Source: CAMPKL01 sp963805925
GTDB taxonomy: Bacteria; Acidobacteriota; Terriglobia; Bryobacterales; UBA6623
DNA: 64,000 nt
NCBI GenBank assembly: GCA_963805925.1
Contig: CAWDWB010000003.1
Coordinates: 1,736,001 to 1,800,000, forward strand
Direction: 5' to 3'
Positions 27,282-36,524 of this stretch are shown here, piece by piece (position 1 is the first letter of the stretch; every line of letters begins with the position of its first letter). The notes below the pieces were generated by a model, which was given only the letters and a program-made list of their open reading frames with translations, had not been told where the DNA came from and ran no database searches. A program made the translations under genes and the position numbers.

Positions 27282-27404
27282 ATGGGTAACGCAAGAAGCG
27301 ATCAGAAGAAGAAGCCAGCCATGAGCGCCAAAGAGAAGCGCAAGGCCAAGAACGAGAAGAAGCAGCCGACTCCGGCATTGGGCGCAGTCGGCGGCAAGAA
27401 GTAA
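27282..27404 (+). CDS. Lys-rich 40-residue peptide upstream of groES
   Basis: ATG at 27282 follows AAGGAG at the end of the previous gene. The product is 40 residues, very basic and disordered (QKKKPAMSAKEKRKAKNEKK, ending AVGGKK). The stop is 14 bases from the groES start. I know no function. Its ribosome binding site and tight spacing argue for translation; it may be a nucleic-acid-binding or ribosome-associated peptide. Confidence 0.6.
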   Translation: MGNARSDQKKKPAMSAKEKRKAKNEKKQPTPALGAVGGKK

Positions 27405-27418
27405 GGAAAGGACCAGAC

Positions 27419-27733
27419 ATGAACCTCAGACCGCTACACGACCGCTTGGTGGTGGAGAGATCCACCGAGACAGAGAAGCAAAGAAACGGAATCATCATTC
27501 CCGATTCGGCCAAAGAGAAGCCGCAGCAAGGCAACGTCATCGCTGTCGGCAACGGCAAGCATATGGAGGACGGCAAGTTGTATCCGCTAGACGTCAAAGT
27601 CGGCGACCGCATCTTGTTCGGCAAGTACGGCGGCAGTGAAATCACCGTCGACGGCCACGACTATCTGATCCTGCGCGAAGACGAAGTCTTGGCAGTACTC
27701 ACGGAAGTCAAGAGTTCAAAGAAGGCAGCGTAG
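27419..27733 (+). CDS. groES: Co-chaperonin GroES
   Basis: GroES is the heptameric lid of the GroEL chaperonin. The 104-residue protein shows NLRPLHDRLVVER at the start, the mobile-loop region (about residues 18-32) and the KVGDRILFGKYGGSEI motif. The C-terminal LTEVKSSKKAA is a slight extension. It is 13 bases before groEL. Confidence 0.97.
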   Translation: MNLRPLHDRLVVERSTETEKQRNGIIIPDSAKEKPQQGNVIAVGNGKHMEDGKLYPLDVKVGDRILFGKYGGSEITVDGHDYLILREDEVLAVLTEVKSSKKAA

Positions 27734-27746
27734 GGAGAAGATCATC

Positions 27747-29360
<1,614 letters not shown>

Positions 29361-29427
29361 GCCGGAGCCAAGGAGGCCTTTCGGGGAGAGGCCGCAGCTT
29401 TCGCCCCGCTCCTAGTCTAGAATCAGA

Positions 29428-29455
29428 ACGGCCCGCTTTTTCGAGCGGGCCGTTT
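29428..29455 (+). terminator. Intrinsic terminator of the groESL unit
   Basis: ACGGCCCGCT (29428-29437) pairs perfectly with AGCGGGCCGT (29444-29453) around a six-base loop, followed by TT. It lies 67 bases after the groEL stop. The remaining bases to 29672 hold no other feature I can support. Confidence 0.8.
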
Positions 29456-29672
29456 CCATTGGCATGGGTGAAAATGTTCGACAGTTGAGTACGAAATGTC
29501 CCCGCCCCGATTGCCGTCGACCGCTCAACAAAATTCCGACCAGACAAAGCGTGACAGGGGGTCACAAAAACAGGCGCCAGAGGGGAACCTTGGGGTTTTG
29601 GCCGTCAATCCCGCAACAAACCATGTTCCGATTGGCTCTACAGGCCAGTAGCGTCCGCGAGGAGAAGCACCA

Positions 29673-29837
29673 ATGCATAGAAAAACATTTCTGCTGTTGA
29701 GCATCGCTGTGCTGTCGTTTGGTCTCGCCACGACCGGCTGCGACAACGACGACGGCCCTATGGAAAAGGCAGGCGAAAGCGTCGATGACGCTGCTGACAA
29801 AGCCGGCGACGCCATCAAAGACGCTACCGATAACTAA
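29673..29837 (+). CDS. Small lipoprotein (entericidin-like size and build)
   Basis: A 54-residue ORF with GAGGAGA upstream starts at 29673. It has a signal with a lipobox-like end (FGLATTGC, Cys near residue 23) and a mature part of only about 32 acidic, Asp/Ala/Lys-rich residues (ESVDDAADKAGDAIKDA), likely an amphipathic helix. It resembles entericidin-type or stress-related small lipoproteins in build, but not by clear homology. It converges on hpnE and overlaps its last codon region by four bases. Confidence 0.7.
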   Translation: MHRKTFLLLSIAVLSFGLATTGCDNDDGPMEKAGESVDDAADKAGDAIKDATDN

Positions 29838-31144
29838 CGCAGGAACCGGGCGGCAGCGGCCTTGGAGTGGGCCGCGGCCTCGGCGGCGCGATAACCGCTG
29901 CGGACAGCGCCCTCCATCGTCGCTGGCCAATTCGTGTCCGTCCAATCGCCGGCGAGAAATACGTTCGGGTACTTCGTCTCCGCCGCAGGCCGATGCGCGG
30001 TCAATCCCGGCTTGATCGAGTAGGTCGCTCTAGCCTCTTTCACCACATGCGCCCGAACTAGGTTGGCTTCGGTAACTGCTGGAAAATATTCGGCGAGTTC
30101 CTTGCGGGCCAACTCGATGATGTCGCCGCGCGACATCGTCAACAAGTCGTTTGACGCACTGACGACGCACTGTAAGTACGTGTCCGACTTGCGAAACATC
30201 CACTGCATCGTGCGATCAAGCAACACCGCATGCGGCAACTTGGTCACCGGTCGGTCGAACCACAAATGCACGCCGGTAATCGGCGAATGCTCGAACGGCT
30301 CGACGTTCAATTCCAAATCGGGGAGCAACGTCGAGACGCGGTCATAGGGCACGGCGCTGATGTAGACGTCGGACTCATCGCTCGACGGATCAATGCGCTC
30401 AATCGCTTCTCGCAGATGCACCCGCACAGCGCTGCCCGCTCCGTCGTATAGCTCGGCTAGGGACACCGCCGGTATGCCCATCTCGTAACTTGTGCGGCTG
30501 CCCAATAGGCCTTCCGCAAAGACTTGAAATGCCGCGCGCGCCGAAGCTCGATCCGGCTCTTCGTTCAGTGCGCTGACCAGAATCGGGCGCCAGAACCGCA
30601 GATAGCTATTGTCTGAAACCTTGCGCGACGATAGCCATTCAAACATGGTCATGTCTTCGAGAGCCGTGTCGCCGTAACGTTGCTGCAAGGCCTGCAAGTC
30701 TTGCGCGAGCGCTAGCTTGTCGCGCCAGCTTAAGAAACCAAACTTCAGAAACGACCCGGCCAAATGCGCCGGATAGGGCAACGCGCCGCGCCGCAACGTA
30801 TCGACGGCGCCGCCGGGCCGCACGAAATATAGCTCGTCGTAAAAACGAATCTTGTCGGCGACGCCACAGCGTTTGTAGAAGTCCATCAAGTTGTCGCAGC
30901 AGCGCAACAACACATGCTGGCAGTTATCGATGCGCTCGGAGTTGGGTTCGTCCGGACGTACGGGAAACGACGTCGCGCGGCCGCCGAGAAACGGCTTCGA
31001 CTCATAGAGGTCGACTTGCCAATCGAGCGAGGCCAGCGCCACCGCCGCTGACAATCCCGCCAAACCGCCGCCGACAATCTTTACCCGGGGAATGGCAGCG
31101 CTCCTCCGAACCAACGCGTGCGCGCCGCGCGGATGACGATCCAA
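29834..31144 (-). CDS. hpnE: Hydroxysqualene dehydroxylase HpnE
   Basis: HpnE reduces hydroxysqualene to squalene, the last step of the three-enzyme route that replaces squalene synthase. The FAD-binding start KIVGGGLAGLSAAVALA and the amine-oxidase-like features ESKPFLGGRATSF and FLAGDWTDTNWPATMEGAV are present. The start is unsure: ATG at 31144 overlaps hpnD by 64 bases, and a TTG at 31114 overlaps by 34. A GGAGGAG lies just before an in-frame ATT, which would be a rare start. It is the last gene of the hopanoid operon. Confidence 0.88.
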   Translation of the reverse strand: MDRHPRGAHALVRRSAAIPRVKIVGGGLAGLSAAVALASLDWQVDLYESKPFLGGRATSFPVRPDEPNSERIDNCQHVLLRCCDNLMDFYKRCGVADKIRFYDELYFVRPGGAVDTLRRGALPYPAHLAGSFLKFGFLSWRDKLALAQDLQALQQRYGDTALEDMTMFEWLSSRKVSDNSYLRFWRPILVSALNEEPDRASARAAFQVFAEGLLGSRTSYEMGIPAVSLAELYDGAGSAVRVHLREAIERIDPSSDESDVYISAVPYDRVSTLLPDLELNVEPFEHSPITGVHLWFDRPVTKLPHAVLLDRTMQWMFRKSDTYLQCVVSASNDLLTMSRGDIIELARKELAEYFPAVTEANLVRAHVVKEARATYSIKPGLTAHRPAAETKYPNVFLAGDWTDTNWPATMEGAVRSGYRAAEAAAHSKAAAARFLR

Positions 31145-31956
31145 GTCTTCTCAAGCGCCGTCAAACGAGGACGCTGTCGGTAAACGTCGAACCCCTGACT
31201 CTTGATGCGCAGCAGAATGCCGTAATAGATGGCCATCATGGCCCACAACGCCGGACGGCTTGCTGGCCGCACCAGTCCCAACAGCGGGGCCGCTTCTTGG
31301 TAGTAGCTACGCGCGCGTTCCCACTCGAAGGCCATCAGTTCGCTCGGCGGCTCGGAGCCGTCCATCAGTTGCTCACAGGAGATGCCGAAGCGGATCAAGT
31401 CTTCGTTGGGCAGATAGACGCGGCCCATGCCGGCGTCTTCGGGGATGTCGCGCAGGATGTTGGTCAACTGAAAGCCGATGCCGCACTTCTCGGCCAATTC
31501 CAGCGCACGCGGATCACTGAAGCCGTAGATATGTACCACTGTTAGGCCAACGACGGATGCCACGCGATAGCAGTAGCGGTACAACTCGTCGAAGGTTTCG
31601 TAGCGTTGCGGCTCTAGGTCGCTGGCGACGCCATCGATCAAGTCGAAGAAATACTCGTGCGGGATCTTGTAGCGTTCCACGGTCGCTTGAAAGGCCGGCA
31701 AGATCGGATCGTCGCCGACGTCGCCATACAGCGCCCGTGTCAAAGCGGCGCGCCACTCGTCTAACGCCATGTGGCGGACGGCCATCGGCGGATTGCCTTC
31801 GTCGCTGATGTCGTCGGCGTAGCGCATAAAGGCGTAGACGGCGCACATGGCGTCTTTCTGTTCGCGCGAAAGCAGTACGAAGGAATAGTAGAAATTTCGC
31901 GCACGCGTCTTGGCCACGCGGCGGCAGTGCGCGAACGATTGATCGAGCGTCACCAC
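31081..31956 (-). CDS. hpnD: Presqualene diphosphate synthase HpnD
   Basis: HpnD joins two farnesyl diphosphates to presqualene diphosphate. The 291-residue protein has the all-helical trans-prenyltransferase motifs MRYADDISDEG (near residue 45) and TNILRDIPEDAGMGR (near 170). Two adjacent GTG codons (31956 and 31953) can start it; the second overlaps the hpnC stop as GTGA, indicating coupling. Confidence 0.9.
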   Translation of the reverse strand: MVTLDQSFAHCRRVAKTRARNFYYSFVLLSREQKDAMCAVYAFMRYADDISDEGNPPMAVRHMALDEWRAALTRALYGDVGDDPILPAFQATVERYKIPHEYFFDLIDGVASDLEPQRYETFDELYRYCYRVASVVGLTVVHIYGFSDPRALELAEKCGIGFQLTNILRDIPEDAGMGRVYLPNEDLIRFGISCEQLMDGSEPPSELMAFEWERARSYYQEAAPLLGLVRPASRPALWAMMAIYYGILLRIKSQGFDVYRQRPRLTALEKTWIVIRAARTRWFGGALPFPG

Positions 31957-32870
31957 AATCTACGTCCCACGACGCGCAACAACAGACCAAGGCGCTCCGC
32001 TTTGCCGACACGCGGGCGGGCGCGAATCGGATCGTAGTCTTGTTTGCGAATCTTGTCGAGAATGGCCATGCCGCCTCGACTGAACAGTTCGATGTCGATA
32101 GCTAGCCGCCGATCCAAAGTATCCGCTAACGGGAGGCCTTGCTCAAACAACAACTGCGCCCGGCGCACCAAGTCGGCAAAAGCCTTCTTGACGATTTCGC
32201 TCGCTCTGCCCGCTTTGAGATCGGTTGCGAGCAACTCTAGCGAGCCGCCGTGCGCCTGCAAGACATCTTCCGGCACGTAGATGCGATTGCGGTCGGCGTA
32301 GTCGCGGCCGACGTCTTGCCAGTGGTTGGCTAGCTGCAGCGCCGTGCAGGTTTCGTCCGACATGCGGATGCGATTGGCATCGACATAACCGCACAGGTGC
32401 AGCACGAGCCTGCCGACAGGGTTGGCCGAATAGACGCAGTAGTCGAGTACTTCATCGTAGGTCTGGTAGCGATTCTTGGTTTGGTCCTGCACGAAAGCGT
32501 AAATCAGATCGGCGAAGGGTTCCTTGGGGATGCCGTGTTTGGCCACCGTGGTTTGCAGTGCGACAAACACCGGGTGAGCCGCCCTTCCTTCGTACATCAT
32601 GTCCAGGCCTGCCCGCCATGAGCCGAGCAATTCCAGGCTGCGTTGGGGGTCGCCGAATTCGTCGCCTAGATCGTCGGCCCAACGGCAGTATGCATAGACG
32701 TTGAAGAAATCCTGGTGCAGCTGTTTGGGCAACAGCACGCTCACAACATGGAAGTTTTCGTAGTGGGCGCCTGAAAGGCGGCGGCAATAGGCGAGCGAGT
32801 CGTTGAGATTCCAGGCAGGGAATTCTGTTCCGTGGGCTTCGACGAAGTCTTTCGGAAAGAGTGTGGCCAT
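31950..32870 (-). CDS. hpnC: Hydroxysqualene synthase HpnC
   Basis: HpnC converts presqualene diphosphate to hydroxysqualene. The 306-residue protein has the paired Asp motifs CRWADDLGDEFGD (near residue 65) and ANHWQDVGRDYADR (near 185), plus SGAHYENFHVVS in the first helix. Its order before hpnD and hpnE is the common hpnCDE arrangement. It is 33 bases downstream of a zinc dehydrogenase gene. Confidence 0.9.
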   Translation of the reverse strand: MATLFPKDFVEAHGTEFPAWNLNDSLAYCRRLSGAHYENFHVVSVLLPKQLHQDFFNVYAYCRWADDLGDEFGDPQRSLELLGSWRAGLDMMYEGRAAHPVFVALQTTVAKHGIPKEPFADLIYAFVQDQTKNRYQTYDEVLDYCVYSANPVGRLVLHLCGYVDANRIRMSDETCTALQLANHWQDVGRDYADRNRIYVPEDVLQAHGGSLELLATDLKAGRASEIVKKAFADLVRRAQLLFEQGLPLADTLDRRLAIDIELFSRGGMAILDKIRKQDYDPIRARPRVGKAERLGLLLRVVGRRLW

Positions 32871-32903
32871 GGGTCCGGTCTCGCCGGAGCAAGACGACGT
32901 CGT

Positions 32904-33956
32904 CTAGACGCCGTTGGGCAGGATCGCGGTCTTCAAGTGACCGTTGTGGGCCATCATGTGCCGGAAGACTTTGATCAAGTCGCCCAAGGGAGCTTCGTCG
33001 ATGACGAAATCTGCGGCGCTGATGGCCCCTTGGCTGACAATTTCGAGAGCGCGCTTCACCAGCCGCGGGGTGTGGTGGAAGCTAGCTTTGAGGGTGAGCT
33101 CGGAGTAGTGCAGCAGCGAGGTGTCCAGACACACGGAGGTATCTTTAGGGCAGCCGCCGAAAAAGTTCACCGTACCGCCGCAACGCACCATTTTCACCGC
33201 GCCGTCCCATGCGTGGGGCGAGCCGACGGCTTCGACGACGACATCGGCGCCGCGTCCGTCTTCGGTCACGGCGCGAACTTCTTCGACGGGTTCCGAGCCG
33301 GGACGCGAAAGGATCAACTCGGCGGCGCCCATGCGCGCGGCGCGATCGAGCTGCTGTTGACGACGACCGACGGCGATGACGCGCGCTCCTGCCAAAACGG
33401 CGAGCTTCACGAACATCAAGCCGATCGGACCGAGTCCGATGACGACGACCGTGTAGCCGGGCTTGATGCCGGAGTCCTCGACGCCGTGCAGCACGCAAGC
33501 CAAGGGCTCGGCCATGGCGGCGTGCCGGTAGTCGACGTGCGCGGGGATCTCGTAGCAGTTCTTCTCGACGATGCGCTCGGGGATGTCGATGTACTGGGCG
33601 TAAGCGCCGTTGTTAAACAGCAGGTCCTCGCACAGATTTTCGCGGTCGCGCTTGCAGAAGTAGCACTCGCCGCACGGCGCGGAGTTGGCGGCGACAATGC
33701 GCTGGCCGACTTTGAACTTGGTGACGTTTGCGCCAACGGCGACGATGTCACCGGCCAACTCGTGGCCGAACAACGCCGGCGGCTGAATCATCCGTGCGTG
33801 ACGGCCGCTACGAAAGACCTTGAGGTCGGTGCCGCAGGTCAGCGCCGTCTGTACCTTGACGAGAATGTCGCCAAGACCGATTTTGGGGACAGGGACTTGT
33901 TCGACACGGAGTTCTTCCTTGCCGTAGAGGACCGCCGCCTGCATCTGTCCGGTCAA
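32904..33956 (-). CDS. Zinc-dependent alcohol dehydrogenase (MDR) in the hpn operon
   Basis: The 350-residue medium-chain dehydrogenase has the catalytic zinc Cys in LTCGTDLKVF, the GHE motif (FGHELAGDIV), the structural zinc set CGECYFCKRDRENLC (CxxCxxCx7C) and the Rossmann GLGPIGLMFVKLA. Substrate is not evident. It starts four bases after the phosphorylase-MDR gene and is followed by hpnC, so it is translationally linked to hopanoid-precursor genes. It is related to, but clearly different from, the MDR half of its upstream neighbour. Confidence 0.82.
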   Translation of the reverse strand: MTGQMQAAVLYGKEELRVEQVPVPKIGLGDILVKVQTALTCGTDLKVFRSGRHARMIQPPALFGHELAGDIVAVGANVTKFKVGQRIVAANSAPCGECYFCKRDRENLCEDLLFNNGAYAQYIDIPERIVEKNCYEIPAHVDYRHAAMAEPLACVLHGVEDSGIKPGYTVVVIGLGPIGLMFVKLAVLAGARVIAVGRRQQQLDRAARMGAAELILSRPGSEPVEEVRAVTEDGRGADVVVEAVGSPHAWDGAVKMVRCGGTVNFFGGCPKDTSVCLDTSLLHYSELTLKASFHHTPRLVKRALEIVSQGAISAADFVIDEAPLGDLIKVFRHMMAHNGHLKTAILPNGV

Positions 33957-33960
33957 CGTT

Positions 33961-35790
33961 CTAGTCCTGCTCCTGCGGATATACCAGTACTTTCAACGAC
34001 CCATCTTGCGGCCGCCGGGCGATCTCAATGCCGCGCTCCAATTCGGCCAGGGGCAGGCGGTGCGAGATCAAATCCTCGACGGGAAAATCTTTCCGCCACA
34101 CGATCTCGGCCGACTCCCGCTGCAAATCTATCGAAGCGGAATACGAACCAAATACCATTCTCTCGTTTTTTCCGATCCCGGCGCCGTCTAACTCGAACTT
34201 TTCTTGCGAGGAGGTTTGGGCGAAAAGCATGATGCGAGCCCCAGGACGGGTCAGACCGACCGCCTGCTCCACGATACCAGGCGCTGAAGCGGCAACGATC
34301 ACGACGTCCGGCCCCCGTCCCAAGGTGGCTGCCCTGAGTTCGGCGGCGATATCCGCCTGAGTCGGGTCCCAAGCCCGCCTCGCGCCTAGTTTTTCCGCCA
34401 TCGACAGCCGTTCGGGCAGCCGGTCCGAGGCGTAGATGTGTTCCATGCCGCGTTTTTTCAACAACATGGTGAACAGCAGCCCGATCGGTCCTTGGCCCAT
34501 GATCAAGACTGTCTCGTCGGGCGAAAGGGCGCATTTCTCGACGCCTTTAAGGCAAGTGTTAAGCGGCTCGACGAAGGTGCCGCGCTCGAAGCTGACGCCG
34601 TCGGGAATCTTCTCCACGCCGGCATCGACGATCCAATCCATGACCCGAACGTACTGGGCGAAGCCGCCGCCGGCGGGCTCAAACCCGGCCGTGACGCCTA
34701 CCTGGATATATCGGGCGCACTGGGCGTAATCTTTGTGGCGGCAGTAGAAACAGTCACCGCAGGGGATGTGGTGGAAGACGCAGACGCGGTCGCCGACCTG
34801 GTATTTCGTCACGCCCACGCCGACCGCCGCTACGGTACCGGCCGTTTCGTGGCCGTAAATGCGCGGCGGCGTCAACAAGTCGTACTCGATCTTTTTGAGG
34901 TCGGTGTGGCAGATGCCGCAGGCGGCCACCTTCACCAGAATCTCGCCGGGGCCGATCTCCGGGACGCCGACTTGCTCGTAGACGACGCGGCCCGCGCCGC
35001 GGTACACGGAGGCGGACATCAAATCGGGGGCTGTGGCGGCGGCGCTCATTGAGAATTTGCAGGTCTTCAGAAAATCGGCGAGGCGTTCGGCGGCGAGGTC
35101 GGCATCGCGCTTGAGGTCCAGCAAGCGCTTCCAGCGGCTTGTGCTGAGCCCGGCTTGGGCCAGGATGCTCCAGCCGGAAAAGGTTCCGTCAGGGCGCCGG
35201 GCGCGATTGAAGTCCACCGGAAAGTCGGTGTTGGCATGATCGCTGACGACGCGTATGCAGTAAAAGGGCACACCGCGCCGCTTGGCTTCATCGGCGACGG
35301 CGTAGGCTTCCATGTCCACCGCATCGGCGCCGGATTGGCGCAGCATGCTCTTTTCTTGGCGGGTTTGGGCGACTCGGTCAATGGTCAGCAGCGTTCCCTG
35401 AGCAACGCCCGCGGTGTTTGGAAACGCCGGCAAATCTACTTCATAGTCTAGCTTCTCGCCCATTCGCTTCACTTGCCGCGCCAGGAAGATCTGGCCCACT
35501 TCGAGCGCCGGGTCGAGAGCGCCGACGTAGCCGACGGAGACGATGGCGGCGGGCGTCTCGCTGCGGCAGACGGTCTCGACGGCTGCTCGAGCGTTCTTCA
35601 CGCCGGGGCCGTTGGCGACGAACCTTGCTTGTTGGCCTGACAAATTTCCCTCGACGCCCAAGCGGTTGCGCTTCAAGAACTTTATATCACAAAGCTCTCG
35701 TAGCTCCAAGGGGTCTGCGGCGAGGATGAGAAGGGATCCTGTGGCGATAGGTGCTTCAATGGTCGCCATGGCGCCGTCCGACTTGACCAT
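33961..35790 (-). CDS. HpnG-like nucleoside phosphorylase fused to a zinc alcohol dehydrogenase
   Basis: From the ATG at 35790 (behind GGGGAG) this is a 609-residue two-domain protein. Residues 18-243 are a nucleoside phosphorylase-type domain like hopanoid-associated HpnG, with SVGYVGALDPALEVGQ, the ribose-binding DMEAYAVA (158-166) and VVSDHANTDFP (183-193). Residues 258-609 are an MDR dehydrogenase with CGICHTDLKK, GHETAGTV, CGDCFYCRHKDYAQC and GQGPIGLLFTMLL. HpnG removes adenine from adenosylhopane; the sugar that remains can open to an aldehyde, a plausible substrate for the attached dehydrogenase. An internal ATG at 35049 sits in an ATGA, so a single-base error could have fused two coupled genes. 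Confidence 0.75.
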   Translation of the reverse strand: MVKSDGAMATIEAPIATGSLLILAADPLELRELCDIKFLKRNRLGVEGNLSGQQARFVANGPGVKNARAAVETVCRSETPAAIVSVGYVGALDPALEVGQIFLARQVKRMGEKLDYEVDLPAFPNTAGVAQGTLLTIDRVAQTRQEKSMLRQSGADAVDMEAYAVADEAKRRGVPFYCIRVVSDHANTDFPVDFNRARRPDGTFSGWSILAQAGLSTSRWKRLLDLKRDADLAAERLADFLKTCKFSMSAAATAPDLMSASVYRGAGRVVYEQVGVPEIGPGEILVKVAACGICHTDLKKIEYDLLTPPRIYGHETAGTVAAVGVGVTKYQVGDRVCVFHHIPCGDCFYCRHKDYAQCARYIQVGVTAGFEPAGGGFAQYVRVMDWIVDAGVEKIPDGVSFERGTFVEPLNTCLKGVEKCALSPDETVLIMGQGPIGLLFTMLLKKRGMEHIYASDRLPERLSMAEKLGARRAWDPTQADIAAELRAATLGRGPDVVIVAASAPGIVEQAVGLTRPGARIMLFAQTSSQEKFELDGAGIGKNERMVFGSYSASIDLQRESAEIVWRKDFPVEDLISHRLPLAELERGIEIARRPQDGSLKVLVYPQEQD

Positions 35791-35981
35791 ACTATCTCCC
35801 CTCTGGGTTGGTAAGGATCGAATACCGAGCCCATTGGTCGCTGAGAACATCGATACCCTGCGGCACATCCTTGACTTGGTCGTTGAAGATTGGTGCCGGG
35901 CAGTTTGAGCCGATCCAACGTGAGAGCGATAGGCATCCGCAGGGGCATCTTGCTCCCGGCTGGTTTCTGGAAATCCAACCA

Positions 35982-36524
35982 GTGTTCTTGAAGTGCTTGT
36001 TTTCCTATGCGCTGTTCATCGTTGCCTTAGAGGAAGCCTATGAAAAGGTCTATTCACAGTTGAGGCGCGCCAACAAGAAATTAGACCTGAAGGTCAAGGA
36101 ACCTAAGAAGCCGAACAGAACTGCCGGGGTCCACAAATTGGCAATGATCAGAAACTGGTCAATCGCACACTTTCCATCCAAGAATGCCTCGTCGATCGAC
36201 TCATTCGCCGCGATGTCATGGACCCCAATGGCGCTGGCTGGATCGTCCGAAAAATTCGAAATTGAAAGGCTAACCTTCGCTCCAGGCCGATGGAGAGCTA
36301 AGAATCAAATAACAGGCGAGATTGTTCAGTCGAAAGACCTGCAAATCATCGGTCTCGTTTCTCCCCACGCTGAGTGCGCTCGATATTTCGATGGGTATGG
36401 CAAGGCATGCGCGGATTACTTACGCGATCTGAAGCACTCCCGCCGAAGACAGGCGCCTGGGCTAATCAATGATCTCGTCGAGGATGCGTCCGAGGGAGCC
36501 GGAGGGCATTTCGATGTCCAATAG
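35982..36524 (+). CDS. Unknown protein with a HEPN-like RNxxxxH motif
   Basis: I do not recognise this protein of about 180 residues. A helical N-terminus (LFSYALFIVALEEAYEKVY) and a basic linker precede IRNWSIAHF, an Arg-Asn-x4-His motif like that of HEPN ribonuclease domains (Arg near residue 57). The start is unsure: the frame is open up to an ATG at 35808, and I give a GTG at 35982. Base composition is lower in GC and codon use is unlike the neighbours, a sign of transfer. The 3' end overlaps the convergent phosphatase gene by 63 bases. Confidence 0.45.
   Translation: MFLKCLFSYALFIVALEEAYEKVYSQLRRANKKLDLKVKEPKKPNRTAGVHKLAMIRNWSIAHFPSKNASSIDSFAAMSWTPMALAGSSEKFEIERLTFAPGRWRAKNQITGEIVQSKDLQIIGLVSPHAECARYFDGYGKACADYLRDLKHSRRRQAPGLINDLVEDASEGAGGHFDVQ

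Noticed and set aside
27278..27418. CIRCE element before groES
   Set aside because: No TTAGCACTC/GAGTGCTAA pair is present; the spacer holds a short ORF and ribosome binding sites only.
32832..34232. 466-residue frame opposite the MDR gene
   Set aside because: It is antisense to a conserved dehydrogenase and has no family features.
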